Notes under the pieces: generated by a model
What the model was told of the DNA's origin: nothing
What the model saw: the letters and a program-made list of their open reading frames with translations, nothing else
The model's database searches: none
Shown here: positions 50,395 through 58,990 of the stretch, one piece after another
How positions within the stretch are numbered: the first letter of the stretch is position 1
How the letters are laid out: every line of letters starts with the position of its first letter
Origin: Lujinxingia vulgaris
Lineage (GTDB): Bacteria; Myxococcota_A; Bradymonadia; Bradymonadales; Bradymonadaceae
Length of the DNA stretch: 64,000 nucleotides
Direction: 5' to 3'
Assembly (NCBI RefSeq): GCF_007997005.1
Contig: NZ_VOSL01000019.1
Span: forward strand, 1-64,000
Position numbers and translations under genes: made by a program

Positions 50395-51242
50395 GGTGCG
50401 CCTCCCTTCATCGCGGGCAGCGCGTGCAGGAGCGCCAGGTCGTCGAGGGCGCTGTCCACAAAGAGATCGAGGAGCACGTCGAGGCCGAGCAGCATGACGG
50501 CTACGGCGATGGCGGCCTTTAGTGGCATACCCAGGAAGAAGACGTTGATCTGGGGGGCGGACTTGTTCACCAGCGCCAGGAAAACGTTGACGAGCAAGAT
50601 CGCGGCGATGACCGGGAAGGCCATGAGCACGCCAAGCGCGATGGCCTCGACGCTTAAGCGCAGGATGAGGTCGGCGGTCTCGGCGAAGATCATCGCGCCT
50701 TCGCCCACCGGCGCCGGAAGCAGGGCCTGGGGGGGCAGGCGCTCAAAACTTTTGGCCAGGCCCCACAAAAAGATGCGGTGGCCGCCCAGGGTGAAGAAGG
50801 TGACGATGCTCAGCTGCAACAGGAAGTTCGTGCTTGGCGAGACGCGCTCGGGGAGCTGGGGGGCGAGGCTTGTGGCCTGGGTGAGCCCGGCGTTGTTGTC
50901 GATGAGCTGGCCGGCGACTTTGATGGCCTCAAAGCTCAATGAGGCGACAAAGGCCAGGGTGAAGCCCACGAGCACCTCTTTGAGCAGGAGCAGGGTGAGC
51001 AGCGCGCTGCTTTCGGGAAGCGCGCTGCCTGCGCCCTGCATCCAGACGGTGGGGAAGATCAGTGTGCCGAGTGTGACCGCCAACGCGAGTTTGACCGTCT
51101 GCGGGGTGGCCTTTCCGCCGAAGTAGGGCACGATCTGCACAATCGGGATCAGGCGCGCGGCGATGAGCGCGGCCAATGCCACGGCCTCAAAGGCCATCGT
51201 CTGCAGGGCAGTGTTTTGTAGAAAGGCGGCGAGCTCGCTCAT
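50391..51242 (-). CDS. sctT: Type III export apparatus protein SctT/FliR family
   Basis: 283 residues, strongly hydrophobic with about six to eight spans. Family markers: AARLIPIVQIVPYFGGK, TLGTLIFPTVW, LKEVLVGFTLAFVASLSFEA, and the C-terminal NKSAPQINVFFLGMPLK. With SctR and SctS it forms the export gate in the inner membrane. GTGA overlap links it to the next gene, and 30 bases separate it from sctS. The sequence mixes flagellar and injectisome features. Confidence 0.88.
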   Translation of the reverse strand: MSELAAFLQNTALQTMAFEAVALAALIAARLIPIVQIVPYFGGKATPQTVKLALAVTLGTLIFPTVWMQGAGSALPESSALLTLLLLKEVLVGFTLAFVASLSFEAIKVAGQLIDNNAGLTQATSLAPQLPERVSPSTNFLLQLSIVTFFTLGGHRIFLWGLAKSFERLPPQALLPAPVGEGAMIFAETADLILRLSVEAIALGVLMAFPVIAAILLVNVFLALVNKSAPQINVFFLGMPLKAAIAVAVMLLGLDVLLDLFVDSALDDLALLHALPAMKGGAP

Positions 51243-51272
51243 GGGCGCGTCTTCGGGGGCAGAGAGGGGGGC

Positions 51273-51536
51273 TTAGAAGTAGTTGGGAAAGCCCTCGAAG
51301 AGCGCGTGGGTAAAGCGCACGAGCTGACTTCCGATCCAGGGGCCGGCGATGGCCAGGCTGGCGAAGACGGCGACGAGCTTGGGCACGAAGGTGAGCGTCT
51401 GCTCCTGGATCTGGGTGGTGGCCTGCACGACGCTCACTGCCAGGCCCACGCCCATGCTGGCGATAAGCGGCGGGGCGGAGGTCAGAAGCACAAGCCACAG
51501 GCCCTCGCGGGCCACCTGGAGGATGTAATCTTCCAC
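51273..51536 (-). CDS. sctS: Type III export apparatus protein SctS/FliQ family
   Basis: 87 residues from GTG 51536, the usual length. Two transmembrane hairpin helices: GLWLVLLTSAPPLIASMGVG and KLVAVFASLAIAGPWIG, with the conserved VQATTQIQEQTLTFVPK between them. Several copies surround the SctR/T core of the export gate. It lies in the middle of the operon, 22 bases after the sctR-like stop. Confidence 0.93.
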   Translation of the reverse strand: MEDYILQVAREGLWLVLLTSAPPLIASMGVGLAVSVVQATTQIQEQTLTFVPKLVAVFASLAIAGPWIGSQLVRFTHALFEGFPNYF

Positions 51537-51558
51537 GCGAAACTCCGGGGTGAGGGCG

Positions 51559-52317
51559 TCAGACGTAGCCGAGGATCAGGCCCTTGACGACGAGGTACCA
51601 ACCGTCGACGAGCACGAAGAGCAGGAGCTTAAAGGGCAGACTCACCGTGGTGGGGCTGAGCATGTGCATCCCTAAGCTGAGCAGGATGTTGGCCACCACC
51701 AGGTCGACGATGATGAAGGGCACAAAGAGGATAAATCCGATGGTAAACGCCTCTTTGAGCTCGGTGATGACGAAGGCGGGCACGACGACCAGGAGATCTT
51801 CGGCGGCGACGTTTTTATGCTGTTCGGGAGGGCGGAGCTCGATGGCGAGCTCGTGCAGCAGCAGGCGATCTTCGGGGTCGGCGTGGCGCATCAAAAAGGC
51901 ACGAAGCGGCGCGGCGCCGGCCTGGCCGGCCTCCTCCATGCTGCTGAAGTTCACCTGCAGCTCCCCGGCCTCATAGGCGTCGATGTGGGGGCGGAGCTCG
52001 GTGAAGATGTCGTGGCCGACCGGCGCCATGATGTAGATGCTCAAGAGGATCGCCAGGCCGGTGATCACCGTGTTGGGCGGGACCTGCTGCGCGCCGATGG
52101 CGGTGCGCAGGATCGAGAGCACCACGGCGACCTTCACAAAGCTCGTGACCAGGATGAGCGCGAAGGGCAGAAGCGCCATGCCAGCCAGAAGCGCGGTCAG
52201 CGCCAGGGGGCTTCCGCCGGTGGGTGGGAGCGGTCCGGCCACGGGCTCAGCGCTGGCCAGCGCAGGCGCCAGCATGGCGATCGCAGCGATGAGGGGGGCG
52301 ATGAAGCGAAGAGACAC
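51559..52317 (-). CDS. sctR: Type III export apparatus protein SctR/FliP family
   Basis: 252 residues from GTG 52317 with GGAG upstream. A signal peptide-like start (LIAAIAMLAPALASAEP) precedes the membrane core: VTSFVKVAVVLSILRTAIGA, QQVPPNTVITGLAILLSIYI, MAPVG, then FIIVDLVVANILLSLGMHML, SPTTVSLPFKLLLFVLVDGW. The SP in the last motif and the LRTAIGAQQVPPN block favour the injectisome branch, whereas a cleavable signal peptide is usual for FliP. Five copies form the base of the export gate. Confidence 0.92.
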   Translation of the reverse strand: MSLRFIAPLIAAIAMLAPALASAEPVAGPLPPTGGSPLALTALLAGMALLPFALILVTSFVKVAVVLSILRTAIGAQQVPPNTVITGLAILLSIYIMAPVGHDIFTELRPHIDAYEAGELQVNFSSMEEAGQAGAAPLRAFLMRHADPEDRLLLHELAIELRPPEQHKNVAAEDLLVVVPAFVITELKEAFTIGFILFVPFIIVDLVVANILLSLGMHMLSPTTVSLPFKLLLFVLVDGWYLVVKGLILGYV

Positions 52318-52432
52318 GATGAGCTCCGCGGGCTCGGGTCGTCTGAGGTCAGTCAGGCTGTGTCTCTTATTGTCGTGGAGCGCGCGGAGGTTTTGCGTGG
52401 GGTGGCGTTTTTTTCGATCTTTTTTGATCCGT

Positions 52433-52882
52433 TCAGCGCCCGGGGTGGGCGTTGCTCGGGGGCTCGAACGGGGTGATCTCGGCCTGCGGTGCGGGGATCA
52501 GGACATCGGGATCGAGGCCATTGAGGCTGATGTCGGCGGCGATCGCGTCGGGCGCGGGGTCGAGTTCGCCGGGGAGCTCCGGCCGAAGCTCGGAGGAGGA
52601 TGTCGACGCGGGGGGCGTTTGCCAGGGGGCGGGGTCGAGCTTACCGACCGGGTTGATGCCCTGCTCGGTGCTGGCCAGCAGCCAGTACTCGCCGGCGGTG
52701 CGCACCACCAGCAGAGAGCGGCGAGGCTCGATGAGCTGACGTTCCAGAAGCTCGATGCGGCCGGGGTCTGTGGGTTGGCGCTGGCCGAGGTGCCTGGCGA
52801 GCAGGCGCAGCGCGGCGTAGGCCAGCGCGAGCACGGCAACGAGCACGATGAGCGTGCGAAGGATCAACCATCCATACGCCAT
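52433..52882 (-). CDS. FliO-like membrane protein
   Basis: 149 residues from ATG 52882 (GGGAGAGG five bases upstream). One N-terminal membrane helix (LILRTLIVLVAVLALAYAAL) is followed by a small beta-type domain (IELLERQLIEPRRSLLVVRT, AGEYWLLASTEQGINPV) and a Pro-rich disordered tail. This plan and the position just before the sctR-like gene match FliO, the flagellar assembly factor for FliP. FliO is normally missing from injectisomes, so the operon combines traits of both types. First gene of the operon. Confidence 0.75.
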   Translation of the reverse strand: MAYGWLILRTLIVLVAVLALAYAALRLLARHLGQRQPTDPGRIELLERQLIEPRRSLLVVRTAGEYWLLASTEQGINPVGKLDPAPWQTPPASTSSSELRPELPGELDPAPDAIAADISLNGLDPDVLIPAPQAEITPFEPPSNAHPGR

Positions 52883-52990
52883 GGGGACCTCTCCCTGAAG
52901 GGTCAACTTCTGTATTGTGGAGGGGAGAGGATGGCATAGGTGGCGGTCGGAGCGCCAGAGGGCCCCGGGCCGCCCCCGGAGAGATAACGC

Positions 52991-53662
52991 TCACTCCCCG
53001 GCGATCTCCTGGCTCGACACCAGGGCAAAGATCGCATCCCTGAGCTCGCCGGCCTGCTGCAAGAGCTCGGCTTGTTCTTCGGGCTCCATCTGGTCGAGGG
53101 CTTTTTCGACCTCGTTGAGGGCGCGTTTGAGGTGCTTGAGGGGGTTGGGCGCGGGGGTCTCGCGCAGGTGCTCGGGGACGGCCTCTTTGAACTCTTTGCG
53201 CAGCTCGCGGGCGTTGCGTTCGCCGCGCAGGGCGGCGTCTTTGAGCTCCAGGTAGGTTTCTTGAGGCACGCGCTCATCGGCGTAGTCGGCATAACCTTTG
53301 GCCATGACCGAGACGGTGTCCATATCGGGCATGACGCGGGCGGGGGCGTCGGCGGGGCGGTTTTTGGGCAGGTATTCGGGGGCCTCTTCAGCGAGCCAGC
53401 TGTAGCCTTCGAGGAGCTTGCGGGCGGTGGCGCGGCTGATGTCCAGCTCGGTGGCGCAGTAGGCAAAGACGGTGCGGTAGCCCCACTCTTTGAACGCGTC
53501 GTTGTCGACGACTTCGCTCAAGTACTCGGCCAGGTCGACCCAGGCGGAGCGAAACTCCACCGAGCCTTTGAGGGCCTGGTAGCGCAGGTCGCTCTCATCG
53601 AGGGTGTCGAGCATGGCCTTGAGGCGGCCTTCGAGCGTTTCTTGATCCAGTCCTTCACTCAT
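52991..53662 (-). CDS. Helical protein with possible DNA-binding segment, unknown function
   Basis: 223 residues from ATG 53662 (CGGAG seven bases upstream). It is entirely soluble and helical. Residues ~65-90 read CATELDISRATARKLLEGYS, a possible helix-turn-helix (inference). The C-terminal part (~150-223) is a Glu/Leu-rich coiled coil (LKRALNEVEKALDQMEPEEQ). It precedes the export operon on the same strand with a ~110-base gap, so it might regulate it. No family recognised. Confidence 0.65.
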   Translation of the reverse strand: MSEGLDQETLEGRLKAMLDTLDESDLRYQALKGSVEFRSAWVDLAEYLSEVVDNDAFKEWGYRTVFAYCATELDISRATARKLLEGYSWLAEEAPEYLPKNRPADAPARVMPDMDTVSVMAKGYADYADERVPQETYLELKDAALRGERNARELRKEFKEAVPEHLRETPAPNPLKHLKRALNEVEKALDQMEPEEQAELLQQAGELRDAIFALVSSQEIAGE

Positions 53663-54146
53663 TGTGCACTCCGGGGGTTCGAGGTCTGTGTCGGGGGTGG
53701 GTGTACCGAAAGTTGGGTGGGTGTGCCAGTGCGATGGCGACGGCGCCGAGCAGGGTGGTGGGCGGGGTGAACGCGTGCCTGTGCCGGACGCTGTGGGGTA
53801 TGTTTGTGTCGTAAGTGTTTGTTTTTGTTGTCTTATTGATGGTGGTCGGCGAGTGATATTGATGCTCGACGCTGGGAGAGGCAAGGCGGTAGACTGGGGG
53901 GCGATACTCCTCCATAAGCGAGCGGGGCGGGCGCAATGGAATCGTGACGTTCTGATCGGAGAGTATTACGCCGTGAGCTATCGTTGACGCCGCGTCTGCT
54001 TCGTTGAGACCACCTCGGGCGGCGTTGCAAAGCCTCGACGATGCTAATGCATCGCCTGCGTTTTGCGCCTTGCCCGAGACGTTCTCAACCTCGCAGCCAT
54101 CGACGTCAGCTTCTGCTCACAGCGTAGTATGGGGTGAGGCCAGACG
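53663..54146. other. Divergent intergenic region
   Basis: 484 bases between two divergently oriented genes. It contains a slightly AT-rich patch (GTGTTTGTTTTTGTTGTC, about 53813-53830) but no clear promoter, terminator, RNA gene or repeat. It should carry the promoters for both sides. Confidence 0.5.
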
Positions 54147-55582
54147 GTGCTCTTTAACTCGCTTGAGTTTGCGGTCTTTTTCGGGGTGGTTTGCGCGCTT
54201 TATTTCGCGCTGGGTCAACGCTGGCGGTGGATGCTGCTGCTGGTGGCGAGCTACGTGTTCTACATGCAGTGGAACGCGAGCTACGCGTTTTTGATCCTGG
54301 CGTCGACGTGTGTGGACTACGTGGCGGGGCGAGCGATGGGGGCGTCGGAGAGTCGGCGTCGTCAGACGGGGATCTTGCTGGGGAGTCTGAGCTTTAACCT
54401 GGGGATGCTCTTTACGTTCAAGTACTGGAGCTTTTTTCATACGAGCCTGGCCGCGGCGCTGGGGGCGGTGGGGGTGAGTTATGCGCCGCCACAGCTCGAT
54501 GTGCTGCTGCCGGTGGGGATCTCGTTTTATACCTTTCAGACGTTGAGCTACACGATCGACATCTGGCGGGGGGAGCTCAAGCCGGAGCGGCATTTTGGCA
54601 AGTTTGCGCTCTTTGTGACCTTCTTTCCGCAGCTGATCGCCGGGCCGATTGGGCGGGCGAAGCCCTTTTGCCGCAGCTCGATCGGGAGGTGGCGTTCGAT
54701 TTTGAGCGGGTGCAGTCCGGGTTGCAGCTGATGGGGTGGGGGCTCTTTAAGAAGGTGGTCATTGCCGACAACCTCTCGGTGTATGTGGACGCAGTCTACG
54801 GCAACCCCCAGGCGCATTCGGGGTGGACGCTGGGGTTTGCGACCTACGCGTTTGCGTTTCAGATCTACTGCGACTTTTCGGGGTATTCGGACATCGCGAT
54901 CGGGGCGGCGAAGGTGCTGGGGTTTGACCTGATGAAGAACTTTGAGCGGCCGTATTTTTCGCAGTCGATCACGGAGTTCTGGCGGCGCTGGCATATCTCG
55001 CTTTCGAGCTGGCTGCGGGACTATTTGTATATTTCGGTGGGGGGGAATCGGCGGGGGAGGTGGAAGACGTATCGTAACCTGATGATCACGATGGTGTTGG
55101 GTGGGTTGTGGCACGGGGCGAGTTGGAATTTTGTGATCTGGGGGACCTTGCAGGGGGTGATGCTGGCGGCGTCGCGCATCACACTTCCCTGGCGCGATAA
55201 GATGGCGAAACGATTGGGGATTCCGGCGATGGCGGTGTCCGGTTGGCGGATGCTCATCACGTTCCATCTGGTGTGTTTGAGCTGGATCTTTTTCCGGGCG
55301 GCGACCTTTGATGATGCGATGGTGATCCTCGGGCGCATTGCGGGGGTGATGCCGGGGCCGGAAGGGCTGGCGTTGTTGGACCTCAATATTCTGTTGAGCG
55401 CGGCGGTCGGGCTGGTGGTGATGTTCGGGGTGCAGGTGTTGCAGGAGCGTAAGGGGAGCGGGCGCGCGTGGCTGGCGCAGCGGCCGGTGGCGGTGCGCTG
55501 GGGGGCGTATGTGGCGTTGGCGCTGGGGATCACGCTCTTCGGGGCGGAGGGTGCCGGGCAGTTTATCTACTTCCAGTTTTGA
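54147..55582 (+). pseudogene. MBOAT O-acyltransferase (AlgI-like), split by a frameshift
   Basis: Frame 3 starts at GTG 54147 (MLFNSLEFAVFFGVVCAL, the usual AlgI start) and carries the first ~172 codons to FFPQLIAGPIGRAKP. It then loses the family match and stops at 54731. The rest of the protein continues in another frame from ~54665 (LLPQLDREVAFDFERVQSGL onward) to 55582, including CDFSGYSDIAIG, ITEFWRRWHISLSSWLRDY and the catalytic His in LGGLWHGASW. One extra base in the CCCTTTT stretch at 54663-54669 would restore a single protein of ~478 residues. It may be a real mutation, a sequence error or rarely recoded. Intact AlgI-type enzymes transfer acetyl groups to exported polysaccharide. 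Confidence 0.8.
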
Positions 55583-55607
55583 GCGTGAGTAACGAGCGGG
55601 TGCGGCG

Positions 55608-56540
55608 ATGAAGTCAAAACAATGGGCGTGGGTGGCGGGGTTTCTGGCGGTGCTGGTGCTCGCCGACCTGGGCGTGGGTGCGCTGCTGCGGACGATGAGC
55701 GCGCGGGTGCGCACCGGGGAGGGGATGGGGCAGGTGCGGGCGGCGGTGGAGGGGGAGCCCATCGATCTGCTGGTGCTGGGGAGCTCGCGTGCGCGCCATC
55801 ATGTGGATACGGATTGGTTGAGCGAGGAGTTGGGGGTTCGGGCGCTAAATCTGGGGGCGAATGGGCAGGGGACCTATTACGCGTATATGGTGCTGGCGAT
55901 GCTGGTGGAGGCCGGGCAGGTGCCCGACGCGGTGCTTTTGCAGGTGGAGCCCCGCGATCTTCGGGAGCCGCGGCTGGCGCGGGCGCGCATTCTTACGCCG
56001 GCCTATGACGCGTATGAGGTCGCGCGTCGGGAGCTTCCGAAGATGGGGACGTGGGCGGGGGTGAAGTTGTGGTCGGCGACCTACCGCTACAACCACCGGG
56101 TGTTTGAGGTGGTACGGCATGCGTTTTTTGCGCCGGAGGGGGGCGGGACGGGGTTTGTGGGTCGCGTGGGGGCGTATCGGGAGGTGGAGGCGGCGCCTTA
56201 TGATGTGGAGGGGGCGCGGCTCGACGCGGAGGGGTGGGCGTTTTATGAGGCGTTTGTGGATCTGGCGGTCGCGCAGGGCGTGGAGGTGGTGATCTTTGAG
56301 GGGCCGCGGCTTCGAGAGGGGCGCGATGTGTGGGAGGCAAAGGCGGCCGAGGCGCTCGAAGATCTTGCGGCGGAGCATGCGGGAGTGGCGTGGCGGCCCT
56401 GGGATGAGGCGCGTTTTGAGGAGCTTGAGGATCGCGCGCTCTGGTATGATCCGGGGTATCTGAACGCGGAGGGGGCGCGGCGATTTACGGCGTTGATTTC
56501 GCAGACGGAGGCGTTTGAAGCGCTGGGTGTGGGGCGATAG
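55608..56540 (+). CDS. SGNH/AlgJ-like membrane-anchored protein
   Basis: 310 residues. A single N-terminal membrane helix (WVAGFLAVLVLADLGVGALL) is followed by an exported SGNH-like fold: LLVLGSSRARHHVDTDWLSE with the nucleophile Ser (~58), LNLGANGQGTYYAYMVLAML, VLLQVEPRDL. The C-terminal catalytic block reads YDPGYLNAEGARRFT, where the usual DxxHLN has Tyr in the His place. It lies 25 bases after the MBOAT gene, the usual pairing in which the SGNH partner completes acetyl transfer in the periplasm. The missing His leaves its activity uncertain. Confidence 0.75.
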   Translation: MKSKQWAWVAGFLAVLVLADLGVGALLRTMSARVRTGEGMGQVRAAVEGEPIDLLVLGSSRARHHVDTDWLSEELGVRALNLGANGQGTYYAYMVLAMLVEAGQVPDAVLLQVEPRDLREPRLARARILTPAYDAYEVARRELPKMGTWAGVKLWSATYRYNHRVFEVVRHAFFAPEGGGTGFVGRVGAYREVEAAPYDVEGARLDAEGWAFYEAFVDLAVAQGVEVVIFEGPRLREGRDVWEAKAAEALEDLAAEHAGVAWRPWDEARFEELEDRALWYDPGYLNAEGARRFTALISQTEAFEALGVGR

Positions 56541-56567
56541 GTTTTTCTAAGTGGTTGATATGAAAGG

Positions 56568-56583
56568 TGTTTCACGTGAAACG
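56568..56583. promoter_or_regulatory. parS-like site 4
   Basis: TGTTTCACGTGAAACG matches 15 of 16 positions of TGTTTCACGTGAAACA, in the 51-base gap between the SGNH gene and the glycosyltransferase gene. Confidence 0.9.
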
Positions 56584-56591
56584 GCGGCGTT

Positions 56592-57599
56592 GTGAGTGAG
56601 GTGGAGCGGATCACGGTGGTGATTCCGACGCTGGAGGAGGCCGGCAGGCTGGGGCGTATGCTCGACGCGTTGAGGATGCAGCGGGGCGTGGCGCTGGAGG
56701 TGGTAGTGGCCGACGGGGGCTCGGAGGATGGCACGGTGGAGGTCGCGCGTAGAGCCGGGGTGCGCGTTGTGGAGGTGGGGCGGGCGGGGCGAGGGGTGCA
56801 GATGAACGCGGGGGCAAAGGAGAGTGAGGGGGAGTGGTTGTTGTTTTTGCATGCGGACAGCGTGCCGGCGGATGGGGATCTGTTGAGGGACGCTCTGGAG
56901 CGGATGCGCCGGGAGGAAGGGAGAGGGGTATCGGAGCGTGTGGTGGGGCATTTTTCGCTGAGGTTTGAGGGGGAGGGGCGCCGGGCGCGGCGGAGGTTTT
57001 ACCGGGGGTTGGAGCGGAAGTCGGCGTTGAACCGGGCGCTGACGACCAACGGGGATCAGGGGATGCTGATGCGCCGGGCGACCTTTGAGACGGTGGGGGG
57101 CTTTGAGGAGGGGCTGGGGTATCTCGAAGATCAGCGTTTTGTGGCGGCGCTGGAGAGGATGGGGGGGCGCCGGGTGACGCTGGGGGGGTATGTGCGGACC
57201 TCGACGCGGCGTTTTGAGGTGGAGGGGGTGGGGGCGCGTTACGCGACGATGACCCTGATCATGATGGCGGAGGCGGTGGGGCTGGAGGCCTTTTTAAGTG
57301 AGGAGGAGCAGGTGTATGCGCCGCAACATCGGGCCGGGAGGTTGCGCTTTTTGCAGCAGGCAAAGGCGTTCGGATCGGCGCTTCTGGCGGGGGATTGCGA
57401 CGAGGTGCGGGGAAGAATTGCGGCGCTCGTGGCGTTGGGTTGGCGCAATCTCTGGCAGATCCCCTTTGGGATCGATGTGTGGTTGTGGCCGACGCCCCAC
57501 GGACCGACGCCGCTGACCGACGCCTGGGATCGGGCGGTCGGTGCTGGCGAGCGAGTTTGTGGTGAAGGTGGCCCTGGCGTAGAGTGCGCGTCGAGGTGA
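56592..57599 (+). CDS. Family 2 glycosyltransferase
   Basis: 335 residues from GTG 56592. N-terminal GT-A fold: ITVVIPTLEEAGRLGRMLDA, VVVADGGSEDGTVEVARRAG, NAGAKESEGEWLLFLHADS (the DxD-like HADS binds the metal and nucleotide sugar). TNGDQGMLMRRATFETVGGF is typical of the TIGR04283 subgroup. The C-terminal ~100 residues are an extra helical part ending in a short disordered tail. Substrate unknown. It lies just after a parS-like site and downstream of the acyltransferase pair, so a shared envelope glycan role is possible. Confidence 0.85.
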   Translation: MSEVERITVVIPTLEEAGRLGRMLDALRMQRGVALEVVVADGGSEDGTVEVARRAGVRVVEVGRAGRGVQMNAGAKESEGEWLLFLHADSVPADGDLLRDALERMRREEGRGVSERVVGHFSLRFEGEGRRARRRFYRGLERKSALNRALTTNGDQGMLMRRATFETVGGFEEGLGYLEDQRFVAALERMGGRRVTLGGYVRTSTRRFEVEGVGARYATMTLIMMAEAVGLEAFLSEEEQVYAPQHRAGRLRFLQQAKAFGSALLAGDCDEVRGRIAALVALGWRNLWQIPFGIDVWLWPTPHGPTPLTDAWDRAVGAGERVCGEGGPGVECASR

Positions 57600-57748
57600 C
57601 GTAGCCCCGCGCCCGGAGCCGTGGATGCGATCGAGGATCGACCGAGTTCGACGTGGATCGACGCGGCGCAACGATGAGGGCGACGTGCCATCGAAGGTTG
57701 GTGGCTTCGCTGAAGTGAAACGCAGGTTTTGTGAGATCAGGAGTGCAT

Positions 57749-58990
57749 GTGCGAGTTGCAGGATGGAGAGATCTGACCCTTCTGGGGGCGGCGTCGATGA
57801 TGCTGGCTGCGGGGTGTGGCGAGGGGAGCCAGGCCGAATGTGAGAGTTTTGCGGACTGCGGCGGTGAGACGCCCTGGTGTGCGCCGGAGCAGACCTGTGA
57901 GGCGTTGCCGCCCGGCCATCAGATCGGGGTGGGCGATGGGTCGCCGGGGACGGTGAGCCTGGAGGAGATCTACGCCACGGAGCGCTCGATGGAGCTCACC
58001 GATCTGGCGTTCAATCCGGCCGAGGAGCATGAGCTGTGGATCGTGCGTCGGGAGCATGAGAGCACGGAGCCCTGTGAAGAAGGTAACGCCACCGCCGCGG
58101 GCTGTGCGGCGCTGGAGGGATCGACGACGATCATTCAGAACCTGGGGACGGCCGAGGAGAACGTGATCGTGAAGGTCGATCCCAACGCCTGGCACTTTAT
58201 GCGTCGGCCGCCGGCGATGGCCTTTGGCGATAACGGCTTCTGGGCTACGGTCGGTGAGGAGCGCACGGCGAACTACCTGGACGGCCAGGCGGACTTTATG
58301 GGTCCGGTGCTCTGGTCGGCCGACCTGAGTCTATTTGGCGAGGAGCCGCCTCCCGGCCTCAACGGATCGCACTTCGATATGTTGCATCACGCGCCCTACG
58401 GGATGGGGATCGCCCATGAGGTGGACAACGTCTACTGGGTGTTCAACGGGATGCATGGCTCGCTGGATCGCACCGACTTCAATGACGATCACGGTATGGG
58501 TTATGACGATCATACCGATGGCGAGGTGCTGCGTTATGTCAATGGCGAGCTGAGCCGGGTGGAAGGTGTGCCCAGCCATATGGAGCTCGATAAAGAGACG
58601 CGTCTTCTTTATGTGGCCGATACCGGAAACAGCCGCATCGTGCGCCTGAACATTGACTCCGGGGAGATGGGCGACTCGATCACGCTCCCGAACTACGACG
58701 GGATCTCGGTCTACGATCATATGGAGGGCGCGGAGCTCGAAGAGATCGTGGCGCCGGGGACCCTGGAGCAGCCCAGCGGGCTCGCGCTGCATGATGGCGT
58801 GATGTTTGTCAGCGACCAGGCCACCGGCAAGCTGCACGCGTTTACGCTTGAGGGTGAGCATTTGCGGGAGCTGGACACGGGCCTGGGCGCCGGCGCGCTG
58901 GCGGGCATCGCGATCAGCCCGGTCGATGACAGCCTGTATCTGGTGCATCAGAGTGAAGGGAAGCTCTACCGCGTGGACATCATCCTGTGA
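57749..58990 (+). CDS. Secreted lipoprotein, beta-propeller-like
   Basis: 413 residues from GTG 57749 (AGGAG five bases upstream). Signal peptide TLLGAASMMLAAGCGEG with lipid Cys ~22, then a short Cys-rich stretch (CESFADCGGETPWCAPEQTC). The main part resembles NHL/SMP-30-type repeats: LLYVADTGNSRIVRLNID, GLALHDGVMFVSDQATGKLH and AGIAISPVDDSLYLVHQSEG. It probably folds as a beta-propeller on the cell surface. It overlaps the next gene by four bases (GTGA), so the two are coupled. Function unknown. Confidence 0.75.
   Translation: MRVAGWRDLTLLGAASMMLAAGCGEGSQAECESFADCGGETPWCAPEQTCEALPPGHQIGVGDGSPGTVSLEEIYATERSMELTDLAFNPAEEHELWIVRREHESTEPCEEGNATAAGCAALEGSTTIIQNLGTAEENVIVKVDPNAWHFMRRPPAMAFGDNGFWATVGEERTANYLDGQADFMGPVLWSADLSLFGEEPPPGLNGSHFDMLHHAPYGMGIAHEVDNVYWVFNGMHGSLDRTDFNDDHGMGYDDHTDGEVLRYVNGELSRVEGVPSHMELDKETRLLYVADTGNSRIVRLNIDSGEMGDSITLPNYDGISVYDHMEGAELEEIVAPGTLEQPSGLALHDGVMFVSDQATGKLHAFTLEGEHLRELDTGLGAGALAGIAISPVDDSLYLVHQSEGKLYRVDIIL

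Noticed and set aside
54663-54669. Programmed -1 frameshift at CCCTTTT
   Set aside because: The heptamer is read as CCC TTT T in the upstream frame, not in the X XXY YYZ phase needed for classical slippage, and no downstream structure was evident.
54668-55582. Second half of the MBOAT gene as an independent gene starting at TTG
   Set aside because: The two open frames are the front and back of one family with a break in a conserved segment, which a one-base change explains better.
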